Assembly: GCF_005771435.1 (NCBI RefSeq)
Contig: NZ_VANI01000024.1
Span: forward strand, 1 to 64,000
Direction: 5' to 3'
DNA: 64,000 nt
Source: Microbulbifer harenosus
GTDB lineage: Bacteria > Pseudomonadota > Gammaproteobacteria > Pseudomonadales > Cellvibrionaceae
Shown: piece by piece, positions 46,653-55,612 of the stretch
How positions within the stretch are numbered: position 1 is the first letter of the stretch
Layout of the letters: the number at the start of each line of letters is the position of its first letter
Program-made: the position numbers and the translations under genes
Notes under the pieces: model-generated
What the model was told of the DNA's origin: nothing
The model's input: only the letters and a program-made list of their open reading frames with translations
Database searches by the model: none

Positions 46653-47234
46653 TCAGGCGAAGTTCTGGTTCGCGAAGTCCCAGTTCACCAGTGCCCAGAA
46701 CGCTTCCAGGTACTTCGGACGCAAATTGCGGTAGTCGATGTAGTAGGCGTGTTCCCATACATCGCAGGTCAGCAGCGGGGTAACACTGCTGTCGGTCAGC
46801 GGGGTTTCGGCATTGGAGGTGTTGACGATAGCTACGGAGCCGTCGGCCTTTTTCACCAGCCAGGTCCAGCCGGAACCGAAGTTGTTCACTGCGCTGTTGG
46901 TGAATTCTTCCTTGAACTTGTCGAAGGAACCGAAGGCCGCATTGATGGCATCCGCTACCGCACCGGTGGCTGCGCCGCCGCCGTTCGGGCTCAGGCAGTT
47001 CCAGTAAAAGGTGTGGTTCCAGATCTGGGCCGCGTTGTTAAAAACACCGCCGGAAGAGGACTTGATGACGTCTTCCAGGGATTTTTCCGCGTCCGGAGTG
47101 CCTTCCAGCAGGCCGTTCAGTTTGTCGACGTAGGTCTTGTGGTGTTTGCCGTAGTGGTACTCCAGGGTTTCCTGGGAGATGTGCGGCTGCAGCGCGTCCA
47201 TAGCATAGGGGAGTTCGGGGAGAACATGTGCCAT
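46653..47234 (-). CDS. sodB: Superoxide dismutase [Fe]
   Basis: A 193-residue cytosolic enzyme with the iron-type signature. Ligands: His in YHYGKHHKTYVD, His in NHTFYWNCLSP, and DVWEHAYYIDYRN (Asp and His). AGE/GGVFNNAAQIWNH and FGSGWTWLV agree with Fe-SOD. ATG 47234 (MAHVLPELPY) is used; the reading to 47306 adds a tail not seen in the family. Strong terminator downstream. Confidence 0.96.
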   Translation of the reverse strand: MAHVLPELPYAMDALQPHISQETLEYHYGKHHKTYVDKLNGLLEGTPDAEKSLEDVIKSSSGGVFNNAAQIWNHTFYWNCLSPNGGGAATGAVADAINAAFGSFDKFKEEFTNSAVNNFGSGWTWLVKKADGSVAIVNTSNAETPLTDSSVTPLLTCDVWEHAYYIDYRNLRPKYLEAFWALVNWDFANQNFA

Positions 47235-47486
47235 GTAGTAATCCTTCCTTTGTCTTGGGACCCCCGCCGACCGCATGTCCGGCGATGGGTCAGTTATTGG
47301 TGGCATGCATTCTACACGCGCTTGATGTCATTATTAAGCCATCGGACAGGCCAAAGGGTGACACAAGTGAAGTTGCCGACAAGATATGCGCAAGTTGTGA
47401 ACAATTGCGCCCCAACGGGGTTTTGACGGAGCAGTCCCGAAGGTGCCAGCGAAGTGGGAATGACCTATTCTGATAACTGCGCCCGG

Positions 47487-47515
47487 TTACTTTTTCGTCA
47501 ATTTTTTGGTATAAC
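47487..47515 (+). promoter_or_regulatory. Promoter of the coiled-coil membrane protein gene
   Basis: TTACTT (47487-47492), 17 bp, TATAAC (47510-47515), 60 bp before the start codon. The rest of 47235-47486 is the divergent sodB upstream region, with no gene. Confidence 0.6.
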
Positions 47516-47575
47516 TGCCGCAGTTTTCTACCTACATCCGGCCCGATGGGCCGCGAGCCAACGCAGGACAACAGC

Positions 47576-48337
47576 ATGCAACGCAGAGAGCCCACATTCG
47601 ATGGCAGCAGCTCATCTTCTATGGACCCTCAGATCCCTACCGCCAATGGTCCCATTGGCGGTAGGCGCTACGCAGCACCCGAGCCGCCGGCTGCGGCGCC
47701 GGTGCGCGAACCCTCTTCCGGTGGCGGCTCCTCATTCATCGCGATACTGGCTTTACTGCTGGCGCTGGCAGGGCTTGGGGCCGCGGGCTTCCTCTACAAC
47801 CAATGGCAGGTGACCCGCGCACAGCTGGTGGATGCGGACGCGCGCATTGTGCAGCTGGAGAAGCGCTTCGAGATGTCCGGTGAAGAGTCGGCGGCCTCCG
47901 TGGAGGTGCTGAATGCCAAGGTGAAGGAGAACGCCTCCGAAATCCGCAAACTGTGGGGTGTATCCTACGACACCAACCGCAAGGACATCGCTGCCAACAA
48001 GGAAGCGAACGCTGCCCAGCAGAAGTCCATCGCCGCGCTGACCAGTAAGATCGGCAGCGTCGAGTCCGGGCTGAAGAAGGTGACCGCACTGGAAAGCGAA
48101 ATGGCGAAGCTGAAAGAGTCTACCGTCGACGCCTCCCGCGAGACCAAAGACAAGGTGGCGAGCCTGGAGCGTCAACTGGCCTCCGTGCGCGCGGATCTGA
48201 CGGCGCGCGTCGGTGCCAACGAGGAGGCGGTGGAATCTATCGACAGCTACCGCCGCAGTGTCAACAAGGATCTGGTGCAGCTGCGCGATGCCATTCGCAG
48301 CCTGCAGTCCAGCTCAAGTACGGCGTCTGCTCCCTGA
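47576..48337 (+). CDS. Single-pass membrane protein with long coiled coil
   Basis: A 253-residue protein. The N-terminal ~45 residues are a Pro/Ser/Ala-rich cytoplasmic segment. One membrane helix follows (SSFIAILALLLALAGLGAAGFLY, ~52-74). The rest is almost entirely heptad-repeat coiled coil (LVDADARIVQLEKRFEM ... LESEMAKLKESTVDASRETKDKVASLERQLASVRADLTARVGANEEAVESIDSYRRSVN). No enzymatic motif. It probably acts as a scaffold spanning the periplasm. ATG 47576 has GCAGGA upstream and is preferred over ATG 47546. Confidence 0.75.
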   Translation: MQRREPTFDGSSSSSMDPQIPTANGPIGGRRYAAPEPPAAAPVREPSSGGGSSFIAILALLLALAGLGAAGFLYNQWQVTRAQLVDADARIVQLEKRFEMSGEESAASVEVLNAKVKENASEIRKLWGVSYDTNRKDIAANKEANAAQQKSIAALTSKIGSVESGLKKVTALESEMAKLKESTVDASRETKDKVASLERQLASVRADLTARVGANEEAVESIDSYRRSVNKDLVQLRDAIRSLQSSSSTASAP

Positions 48338-48345
48338 TCCGGCGG

Positions 48346-48427
48346 GAACCTCTGAAAACTACTGTGCGGACGCCTGACGGCGTCCGGTGCTGGAGCGCCA
48401 GTCCGGTCGCTACGTTTTCAGGGGTTC
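48346..48427. repeat. Hairpin with nested stem between the coiled-coil gene and fumA
   Basis: GAACCTCTGAAAAC (48346-48359) pairs with GTTTTCAGGGGTTC (48414-48427), one mismatch. Inside is a second stem GGACGCC..GGCGTCC. It resembles the large repeats in architecture but the loop lacks GGATG/TTCAC, so relation is uncertain. Confidence 0.5.
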
Positions 48428-48471
48428 GCTAGCGCTGATTTCGATTTGCGGCGATTTTGCCGCCGTTAATT

Positions 48472-48489
48472 ATTATCATTTTCATTTCC
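48472..48489. promoter_or_regulatory. Candidate Fur box upstream of fumA
   Basis: Three consecutive hexamers ATTATC-ATTTTC-ATTTCC fit the ATTATC half-site of Fur boxes (GATAAT on the other strand). It lies ~120 bp before the fumarase start. Class I fumarase uses a 4Fe-4S centre, so iron control would make sense. Confidence 0.45.
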
Positions 48490-48610
48490 CGCCCTAAACG
48501 CTCTTTTTCCCTTCATTTACTTCCTATTTCTTGTTGCGCCGAATCCAACACCCGCATGCAATTCGTGTAAAATCGCCGCCTTCGAGACGAGAACACACAC
48601 GGAGCCGGCA

Positions 48611-50119
48611 ATGACCATAATCCGCCAGGACGACCTGATCGACAGCGTGGCCGATGCGCTGCAGTTTATCTCCTACTACCATCCGCAGGATTTCATCCAG
48701 GCCCTCAACAAGGCCTATGAAAAGGAAGCCAACCCGGCGGCGAAAGACGCCATGGCCCAGATCCTGATCAACTCCCGCATGTGCGCCCAGGGCCACCGCC
48801 CTATCTGCCAGGACACCGGCATCGTGACCGTGAAACTGAAAGTGGGCATGAACGTGCAGTGGGATGCCGAGATGACCGTGACCGACATGGTCAACGAAGG
48901 TGTGCGCCGCGCCTACAACAACCCGGACAATGTGCTGCGCGCCTCCATTCTCGCGGACCCGGATGGCGCTCGTAAGAACACCGGCGATAACACCCCGGCG
49001 GTCATTCACTACGAGATCGTGGCCGGCGACAAGGTAGACGTCTATGTGGCGGCCAAAGGGGGCGGCAGCGAGGCCAAGAGCAAGTTCGCCATGCTGAACC
49101 CGTCTGACTCCGTAGTGGACTGGGTGCTGGAAATGGTGCCGAAAATGGGCGCCGGCTGGTGTCCGCCCGGCATGCTGGGCATTGGTGTGGGCGGCACCGC
49201 CGAGAAGGCGATGCTGCTGGCGAAGGAGTCCCTGCTGGATCCCATCGATATCCAGGAGCTGCAGGAGCGCGGTGCCTCCAATCGCGCCGAAGAACTGCGT
49301 CTGGAGTTGTTCGACAAGGTCAACAAACTGGGCATCGGCGCCCAGGGCCTGGGCGGCCTCACCACCGTGCTGGATGTGAAGGTCAAGGATTTCCCGACCC
49401 ACGCCGCCAACAAGGCGGTGGCGATCATCCCCAACTGCGCCGCCACCCGCCACACCCATTTCACCCTCGACGGTTCCGGCGCAGCGCGCCAGACCCCGCC
49501 GAAGCTGGAAGACTGGCCGGAAATCACCCGCGAGGCCGGCGGCAACACCCGCCGTGTGAACCTGGACGAAGTGACCCGCGAAGACGTACTGAGCTGGCAA
49601 CCCGGCGACACCCTGCTGCTGAACGGAAAAATGCTCACCGGCCGCGATGCCGCGCACAAGAAAATGGTCGACATCCTGGCTACCGGCGAGAAGCTGCCGG
49701 TGGACCTCACCGGTCGCTTTATCTACTACGTGGGCCCGGTCGATCCGGTGCGCAACGAAGTAGTCGGCCCGGCCGGTCCCACCACGGCCACCCGCATGGA
49801 CAAGTTCACCCGCACCATGCTGGAAGAAACCGGCCTGCTGGGCATGATCGGCAAGGCCGAACGCGGCCCCACTGCGATTGACGCCATCCGCGACAACAAA
49901 GCGGTTTACCTGATGGCCGTGGGCGGCGCCGCCTACCTGGTGGCTCAGGCCATCAAGGACGCCAAGGTCATTGCCTTCCCGGAACTGGGGATGGAAGCCA
50001 TCTACGAATTTGAGGTGGAAGATATGCCGGTCACCGTTGCGGTGGACAGCAACGGGGAGTCGGTGCACAACACCGGCCCGGTGATCTGGAAACACAAGAT
50101 CGAAGAGGGAGTGGTGTAA
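48611..50119 (+). CDS. fumA: Class I fumarate hydratase
   Basis: A 502-residue 4Fe-4S fumarase that interconverts fumarate and malate. The N-terminal domain has AQILINSRMCAQGHRPICQDTGIVTVKL (one cluster cysteine in each of CAQG and ICQDTG), the middle has PPGMLGIGVGGTAEKAMLL and IIPNCAATRHTHF (third cysteine), and the C-terminal beta domain has GPAGPTTATRMDKF and AVGGAAYLVAQAI. The iron-sulfur form is oxygen- and iron-sensitive. A strong terminator follows. Confidence 0.95.
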   Translation: MTIIRQDDLIDSVADALQFISYYHPQDFIQALNKAYEKEANPAAKDAMAQILINSRMCAQGHRPICQDTGIVTVKLKVGMNVQWDAEMTVTDMVNEGVRRAYNNPDNVLRASILADPDGARKNTGDNTPAVIHYEIVAGDKVDVYVAAKGGGSEAKSKFAMLNPSDSVVDWVLEMVPKMGAGWCPPGMLGIGVGGTAEKAMLLAKESLLDPIDIQELQERGASNRAEELRLELFDKVNKLGIGAQGLGGLTTVLDVKVKDFPTHAANKAVAIIPNCAATRHTHFTLDGSGAARQTPPKLEDWPEITREAGGNTRRVNLDEVTREDVLSWQPGDTLLLNGKMLTGRDAAHKKMVDILATGEKLPVDLTGRFIYYVGPVDPVRNEVVGPAGPTTATRMDKFTRTMLEETGLLGMIGKAERGPTAIDAIRDNKAVYLMAVGGAAYLVAQAIKDAKVIAFPELGMEAIYEFEVEDMPVTVAVDSNGESVHNTGPVIWKHKIEEGVV

Positions 50120-50144
50120 CTCCCGTTCGCTCGATGTTCCGATG

Positions 50145-50174
50145 AAAACGGCTGCCTCAGGCAGCCGTTTTTTT
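50145..50174. terminator. Bidirectional terminator between fumA and the second DUF885 gene
   Basis: AAACGGCTGCCTCAGGCAGCCGTTTTTTT: perfect 11-bp stem with T-run on the plus strand and A-run on the other side, between two convergent genes. Confidence 0.9.
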
Positions 50175-50186
50175 ATCTGTGGGTTG

Positions 50187-52046
50187 TCAGTTCTGCCTGT
50201 CGATTTCCGCCAGCATCAGTTCGCGGATGACCGGCACTGGTGCGTTGCCGTAGCTCAGAAACTGCTCGTGAAACTGCTTGAGGTTGAACCTGTCACCCAG
50301 CAACTGCTGGATCTCTTCCCGCAGCGCCATGATATCCATGTACCCTGCAAAATAGCTGGTGAGCTGGACCTGGCTCAGAGTGGCGCGGCGCCACTTGCCC
50401 ACAGCCTCTGTGTGCTGTTGAAACCCCTGATTCATCAACAGGTCGAGAGCCGCATTCTCCTCCATGCCTTTGACCTGTACCGAGTAATCCAGAATGGTGT
50501 TGACCACGGTGCGCAGGTGCCATTTGTAGTACATCATCCACAGCTCCGGAGAAAAATCCCCGTAGCCGGCCTCCAGCATCATTCGTTCCGCGTACACCGC
50601 CCAACCTTCGATCATCGCGCCGTTGCCGAGAATGTTTTTGATCAGGCTCGGTGAGCGGTTTGCGTATACCAGCTGTGTGTAATGCCCGGGAATCGCCTCG
50701 TGAATGTTCAGAATCTGCATGAGGTAGGTGTTGTATTCGCGCAGAAAGCTCTCCGCGCGGTCATCCGGCAGTTCGGCGACCGGCATCACGTTGTAGTAGG
50801 TGTTGGCATTCTTGTCGTAGGGGCCGGGGGCATTGATGGAGGCCACTGCGAAGCCCTGCATATACGGCGGAGTGGTGCGCACCACCAGTGGCTTTTCCTC
50901 ATCCAGTGACAGCAAGTTTTTTTCCTTTACAAACGCCACCAGTTGCGGAATCTGCTTTTCCACTTCCGTCTTGAAGTTTTCCTTGGTGGCGTGATGCTCA
51001 GACAGCTTTTCCAGTACCTTGGTGATTTTCACCAGGATGTCTTTGGGGCGGGACTGGTCCGGGAAATATTTTGGCCACAGCTTGTCGGCGAGATCGTCCA
51101 TTTTCAGGTGCAGGCGATCCTTTTCGCGCAGTGCCTGTTGGTATAGTTCCCTGCCGCTCATGCCGATCTGAATGTCGTAGTGGAATTTTTCCTCGTATAG
51201 CGTTTCACCGATACGGAAATCGCTGAAGCTGTCGGCATTGGCCATCTGGGCCTGAAGGGTCTGTAGTAAAACGATATATTCCTCTATGGCCTTGCGGGTG
51301 GCGGCAAGTCGGGATTCAAATAAATCCTTTTCACTGCGGGACAGCCCGCTGTCAGCGAGTGTTTTCTCCAGTTCCTCACCGAACACCGACATGGCACCTT
51401 CATTTTGCTGGATGGCCAATACCAGTTGGGGCGCGGCCGGGTTGCGCAAGGATTTTTCCGCGGCTGCGTAATAGGCTGGCACCATTTGCATCCGCGCGCT
51501 GAAGGCGCGCAGGCGGTCATCCAGTGGCGCGTAATCGGTATTGAGAATCAGGGCAAAACCATGGGAGACGTTGTAGTTGCTCGGGTCCCACTCAAATGTC
51601 TTGAATTCCGTGAGATTCCAGATAGTTTCATTCAGGAAGTTGTTGATCAGTGCCAGGTCCGTGCGCGCATTGACGTCCAGCTCGTCGCGTTTGTAGCGCG
51701 CAAAACGGTTGCGATAATCGCGGGCGAATGCCAGCACCTGCTGTCGATAATGCTTGTCGGGCACCTCCAGCTGTTCCGCAACCTGGTAATAGCCGTTGCT
51801 GATGGCCCAGGATGGGAACAGCTGCCACATCCGTTTGATCATCTGTGCGCTGAGGTCGTGAAAGGATTGCTCGACGTCTGCGCCAGTGGCGGTTTTACCA
51901 TCGGCGCCAGTTTTGGCCGCTTCAGAAACCGGGATGTCGGTGTCGACACTGGTGTTTTCGCCAAGTCCATCACCCGATCGGGGGCTTTTTCCGTCACAGG
52001 CGCACATTAATGTGGCCAGAGTAATCGCGATGATGGTCTGTTTCAT
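50187..52046 (-). CDS. DUF885 lipoprotein, copy B
   Basis: A 619-residue exported protein with lipobox TLMCAC (Cys ~16). The central domain matches copy A but diverges strongly: the metal-like motif is NIHEAIPGHYTQLVYANR, with Tyr in place of the second His of the HEG-PGHH pattern. This could change or abolish metal binding. It ends in a longer helical region including EEIQQLLGDRFNLKQFHEQFLSYG, which is also present in the other copy. Position beside fumA is probably coincidental. Confidence 0.87.
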   Translation of the reverse strand: MKQTIIAITLATLMCACDGKSPRSGDGLGENTSVDTDIPVSEAAKTGADGKTATGADVEQSFHDLSAQMIKRMWQLFPSWAISNGYYQVAEQLEVPDKHYRQQVLAFARDYRNRFARYKRDELDVNARTDLALINNFLNETIWNLTEFKTFEWDPSNYNVSHGFALILNTDYAPLDDRLRAFSARMQMVPAYYAAAEKSLRNPAAPQLVLAIQQNEGAMSVFGEELEKTLADSGLSRSEKDLFESRLAATRKAIEEYIVLLQTLQAQMANADSFSDFRIGETLYEEKFHYDIQIGMSGRELYQQALREKDRLHLKMDDLADKLWPKYFPDQSRPKDILVKITKVLEKLSEHHATKENFKTEVEKQIPQLVAFVKEKNLLSLDEEKPLVVRTTPPYMQGFAVASINAPGPYDKNANTYYNVMPVAELPDDRAESFLREYNTYLMQILNIHEAIPGHYTQLVYANRSPSLIKNILGNGAMIEGWAVYAERMMLEAGYGDFSPELWMMYYKWHLRTVVNTILDYSVQVKGMEENAALDLLMNQGFQQHTEAVGKWRRATLSQVQLTSYFAGYMDIMALREEIQQLLGDRFNLKQFHEQFLSYGNAPVPVIRELMLAEIDRQN

Positions 52047-52249
52047 GGAGCGCTCGAATTAATGCCGGATTCTGCTCAAAAACTAGCACACTCGACTTAT
52101 AGTTATCCCTTGCTCCGGCGATTATTTTGTGTGACCCAGGTCGCCTTGTTTCACTTTGGGGCGACGGCTAAAGTGGCAAAACGTGAATTTGTGGCCGAGT
52201 GCCACGAATTGCTCCATTCAATTTTGTATTTTCCACAGAGGAGTCAGGT

Positions 52250-52594
52250 ATGACAGATCTCGCAGCGCAGGCGTGTGAAGCCTGTAGGGCGGATGCGCCG
52301 TTGGTTTCCGATGAAGAACTGGCGCAGTTGATCCGGGAAATTCCGGACTGGACACCGGTTGTGCGGGACGGCGTGATGCAGCTTGAAAGAGCGTTCAAGT
52401 TCCGCAACTTCAAACAGGCGTTGGCATTTACTAACCGGGTAGGCGCCATCGCCGAAGAAGTCGGGCACCACCCCGCACTGTTGACAGAGTGGGGCAAGGT
52501 AACGGTCACCTGGTGGAGTCATGAGGCCGGTGGCCTGCACAAGAATGATTTCATCATGGCGGCGCGTACCGACAAGCAGCTTGAGGTGGAGTGA
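52250..52594 (+). CDS. phhB: Pterin-4a-carbinolamine dehydratase
   Basis: A 114-residue dehydratase that recycles tetrahydrobiopterin cofactor after phenylalanine hydroxylase. [45 protein letters not shown] is the core; the catalytic GHHP and [19 protein letters not shown] are conserved. ATG 52250 is preceded by GAGGAGTCAG. No phhA neighbour is present in the window. Confidence 0.95.
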   Translation: MTDLAAQACEACRADAPLVSDEELAQLIREIPDWTPVVRDGVMQLERAFKFRNFKQALAFTNRVGAIAEEVGHHPALLTEWGKVTVTWWSHEAGGLHKNDFIMAARTDKQLEVE

Positions 52595-52731
52595 ATCCAG
52601 CGCCTGCGCCGTATTCGTGAAGTTTGCGAATACGGTGCACACTTCCAGCTGTGAGTTGCGGCGTTCGAGCTATGCGAGATTCCTATGCAAAGTGGCAAGC
52701 AGAAATACAGCGGGTAAGTGAGTAAGACAAC

Positions 52732-52962
52732 ATGCTGAAGATGAAAGCCAGCTGCGAGCGTTGCAGCGTAAAACTGGGCCTTTCCGATCAAGCCTTTATC
52801 TGTTCTTACGAATGTACTTTCTGCACGGACTGCAGCGAATCACTGCAACACGTCTGTCCCAATTGCCAAGGTAATCTGGTGGTCCGCCCGCGGCGACGTA
52901 CGTCGCCCACAGAGGTACCGAAGTCCGGGTTTAAGGCAAAGCTCGAAACAATCCTTCCCTGA
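52732..52962 (+). CDS. DUF1272 zinc-ribbon protein
   Basis: A 76-residue protein with the DUF1272 Cys pattern: CERCSVKLGLSDQAFICSYECTFCTDCSESLQHVCPNCQGNL, at least seven cysteines, consistent with two zinc sites. A basic tail follows. Function unknown. Confidence 0.85.
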   Translation: MLKMKASCERCSVKLGLSDQAFICSYECTFCTDCSESLQHVCPNCQGNLVVRPRRRTSPTEVPKSGFKAKLETILP

Positions 52963-52992
52963 GCGCAACGCTATTCTTGTCAGAGCAGCGTG

Positions 52993-53751
52993 CTATGAAC
53001 TTTTCTGTGCCCAGAGTAAAAACTCCTGATTGCCGTCGCCGCCGGTGATCGGGCTGTCAATATAGGTTTTCACCTCCAGCCCCAGCGTTGCACACAGTGC
53101 GCTGATTTTTTCCTGTACCCCTTGATACAGTGCGAGGTCGCGCACCAGCCCACCTTTACCGATACCGTCGGGGCCGACTTCAAACTGGGGTTTGACCAGG
53201 CTCAGCAGATGACCGCCGGGTTTCATCAGTGGCGGCAGCCGCGGCAGGATCAGGGTCTGGGAAATAAATGAAACATCCATCACCACCGCGTCAAACCCCT
53301 TGTCGGCCAGAGGAGCCAGCTGTTCGGCAGTCAGGTATCGGGCGTTGATGCCCTCGAACAGATGCATGCGCGGATCGTTGCGCAAAGATTCGGCCAATTG
53401 GTCGTGCCCTACATCCACACCGACCACCAGCTCGGCACCACGCTGCAGCAGGCAGTCGCTGAAGCCGCCGGTGGAGCAGCCCACATCCAGTGCCCGCCAG
53501 CCATTGGGATCGAGATGCGTGTGATCGAGGACCCCCGCCAGTTTCAGCCCGGCGCGGGATACATAGCGGTCTTCCGGTAGTGGCTCCACGGTGATGCGAG
53601 TGTCTTCGCTCACGCTCTGGCTCGCCTTGGTGGCAGGGCGGGGGCTGTGGCCTTCATACAACTGGACGCGCCCCGCGTCGATCAGCTTGCGGGCATGGGT
53701 GCGGGAGCTGGCCAGGTTGCGCTTCACCAATAACAAGTCGAGACGGATCAT
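52993..53751 (-). CDS. tlyA: TlyA-family rRNA 2'-O-methyltransferase
   Basis: A 252-residue protein with an N-terminal S4 RNA-binding domain (RLDLLLVKRNLASSRTHARKLIDAGRVQLY) and an FtsJ-type SAM methyltransferase: DVGCSTGGFSDCLLQRGA is the SAM loop, and catalytic residues lie in SRAGLKL, VMDVSFISQ and SLVKPQFE. Family members modify 16S or 23S rRNA and affect capreomycin sensitivity. ATG 53751 is used; the reading to 54090 runs into the divergent nhaA leader and has no family match. Confidence 0.92.
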   Translation of the reverse strand: MIRLDLLLVKRNLASSRTHARKLIDAGRVQLYEGHSPRPATKASQSVSEDTRITVEPLPEDRYVSRAGLKLAGVLDHTHLDPNGWRALDVGCSTGGFSDCLLQRGAELVVGVDVGHDQLAESLRNDPRMHLFEGINARYLTAEQLAPLADKGFDAVVMDVSFISQTLILPRLPPLMKPGGHLLSLVKPQFEVGPDGIGKGGLVRDLALYQGVQEKISALCATLGLEVKTYIDSPITGGDGNQEFLLWAQKSS

Positions 53752-53983
53752 GGACGGCACTATAGTTCTGGCAATCAGCTTTTGGAATGGACGTCGCAAA
53801 AACTGACCGATTGTGAAATTGGGGTTGGAAAGGGCGGCCATGCTACCCTCTGTCCCGGATTCTGAGAAGCAGCGGAAACATGCTCCGGCGATGTCATTGC
53901 CAATCGGAATAACCATCGCGCCGCAAGATGCAACGGCAGGCGGCGAAAATGGCGTGTAGGAATTATTAGGGAGTTCGGGACAG

Positions 53984-55426
53984 ATGGCAAAAACGGTGTT
54001 GAGTAAGTTCAGGGTGCGCAAAGGCCGGGTATTCGAGGCCCCGCTGGAGAATGCGTTCGGCCGGCTCGTCACACCATTCGAAGAGTTCATTCATCGCCAG
54101 AGCACCAGCGGTCTGCTATTGATGGCGTGCGCGGTGATTGCACTGATCATTGCCAATTCCGGTTGGCAGGAGGGGTACAAACACCTGCTGCATTTACCGG
54201 TGAGCTACAACTTCGGCGACTGGTCGCTGTCCATGAGTTTCCACCATTGGATCAACGACGGGCTGATGGCCATCTTTTTCCTGTTGGTGGGGCTCGAACT
54301 CAAGCGGGAGTTCCTCGTTGGTGAATTGTCCGAGCTGAGACACGCAGTGTTGCCGGTGATGGCCGCGGCGGGCGGCATGGTGGTGCCGGCACTGATTTTT
54401 TTCGCATTGAACGGCGGGACGCCCGCGGAGCGTGGCTGGGGGATTCCCATGGCCACAGATATCGCATTTGCCGTGGGCTGTATCGCGATCCTGGGTAACC
54501 GGGTGCCGCGGGCGGTGGTGACGTTTCTGGTGGCGCTGGCCATCGTGGACGACCTGGGAGCCATTCTCGTGATCGCCGTCTGGTATACCGAGAGCGTGAA
54601 TACCCACGCCCTGATCGCCGCCTGTGTTCTGGTGGGCCTACTTTGGCTGCTGCAATTCGTGGGGGTGCGCCGGTCAGCGGGATATATGTTTGTGGGCATT
54701 CTGCTGTGGTATGCGCTGTATCTCACCGGTGTGCACGCCACCCTGGCGGGCGTAATTACCGCGATGGCGATCCCCGCGAGGCCCAAGTACGACCCGGTGG
54801 CGTTCAGCACCTTCGTCAAGGACATCATCCGCAGTTTTGACCGTTGCTTTCGTCCAGGCGACAAGATCATTGCCAACGATGCGTTGCGTGCGCGGGTGAC
54901 CGCTCTGGACAGTGGAATTCATATGGTGCAATCGCCGCTACAGCGGATGGAAACCCGCCTTCACACACCGGTGGCTTTCGTGGTGGTGCCGATATTTGCG
55001 CTGGCGAATGCGGGTATTCCCATTGACAGCTTCACCAGCTACACCGCGGTGTTCAACCCGCTTACGCTCGGAGTGATCTGCGGTCTGGTGTTTGGCAAGT
55101 TGATCGGCATCGTAGGGGCTACCTGGATTGGCTGGAAGCTGGGTCTGGGTGAATTGCCGAGATCCGCCACCTTCCATCACATTGTCGGTGTGGCACTGCT
55201 GGGCGGGATTGGTTTTACCATGTCGATATTTATCTCTGAACTCGCGTTCGAAGGCGCACCCAAAATGTTGATCCAGGCCAAGGCGGGGGTGTTGCTGGCT
55301 TCCGTCATCGCCGGCGTATTGGGATTCCTGGTACTGCGGCGGGCCCCGATGGAGGCGTCCACACAGAAAAGCGGCGCGGATCACGGGGACAATACCCAGG
55401 TTGGCGAGGAGCGGAAGCTGCCGTAA
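53984..55426 (+). CDS. nhaA: Na+/H+ antiporter NhaA
   Basis: A 480-residue inner-membrane antiporter, longer than E. coli NhaA (388) because of N- and C-terminal tails and a ~50-residue central insert (ITAMAIPARPKYDPVAFSTFVKDII..). The ion-binding aspartates are present: PMATDIAFAVG (D133 equivalent) and LAIVDDLGAIL (D163/D164). FHHIVGVALLGGIGFTMSIFI matches the distal half. Expected in a marine organism for sodium and pH balance. Confidence 0.95.
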   Translation: MAKTVLSKFRVRKGRVFEAPLENAFGRLVTPFEEFIHRQSTSGLLLMACAVIALIIANSGWQEGYKHLLHLPVSYNFGDWSLSMSFHHWINDGLMAIFFLLVGLELKREFLVGELSELRHAVLPVMAAAGGMVVPALIFFALNGGTPAERGWGIPMATDIAFAVGCIAILGNRVPRAVVTFLVALAIVDDLGAILVIAVWYTESVNTHALIAACVLVGLLWLLQFVGVRRSAGYMFVGILLWYALYLTGVHATLAGVITAMAIPARPKYDPVAFSTFVKDIIRSFDRCFRPGDKIIANDALRARVTALDSGIHMVQSPLQRMETRLHTPVAFVVVPIFALANAGIPIDSFTSYTAVFNPLTLGVICGLVFGKLIGIVGATWIGWKLGLGELPRSATFHHIVGVALLGGIGFTMSIFISELAFEGAPKMLIQAKAGVLLASVIAGVLGFLVLRRAPMEASTQKSGADHGDNTQVGEERKLP

Positions 55427-55522
55427 CCGGCCGCGCCTGAGTAAGCGTCATCGGAAGTACCATCACGTCCGGTGACCAGCAGCGAGATCCAAGGTAGCAG
55501 CGTCGCGCTTATCCTGTGTTAG

Positions 55523-55571
55523 TATCGGAAATCTTCAGTTTTGGTCAGTCCAAATTCGGTGATTTCCGATA
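55523..55571. promoter_or_regulatory. Long palindromic stem-loop upstream of the esterase gene
   Basis: TATCGGAAATC (55523-55533) and GATTTCCGATA (55561-55571) are perfectly complementary 11-mers. Between them TTTGG (55540-55544) faces CCAAA (55550-55554). Two symmetric internal loops, TTCAGT and TTCGGT, separate the stems. It is 41 bp before the start codon; operator or RNA element. 55427-55522 has no other feature. Confidence 0.7.
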
Positions 55572-55612
55572 ATTGGCTTGTCACTCAATAAGCATAATCA
55601 GGAGTGCGAGAG

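Noticed and set aside
48524..50095. 523-codon frame opposite fumA (likewise long frames opposite thiC, the aldehyde dehydrogenase, the nitrate operon and the Ada-AlkA fusion)
   Set aside because: Low-complexity antisense shadows of strongly biased genes, with no ribosome site or recognisable domain.
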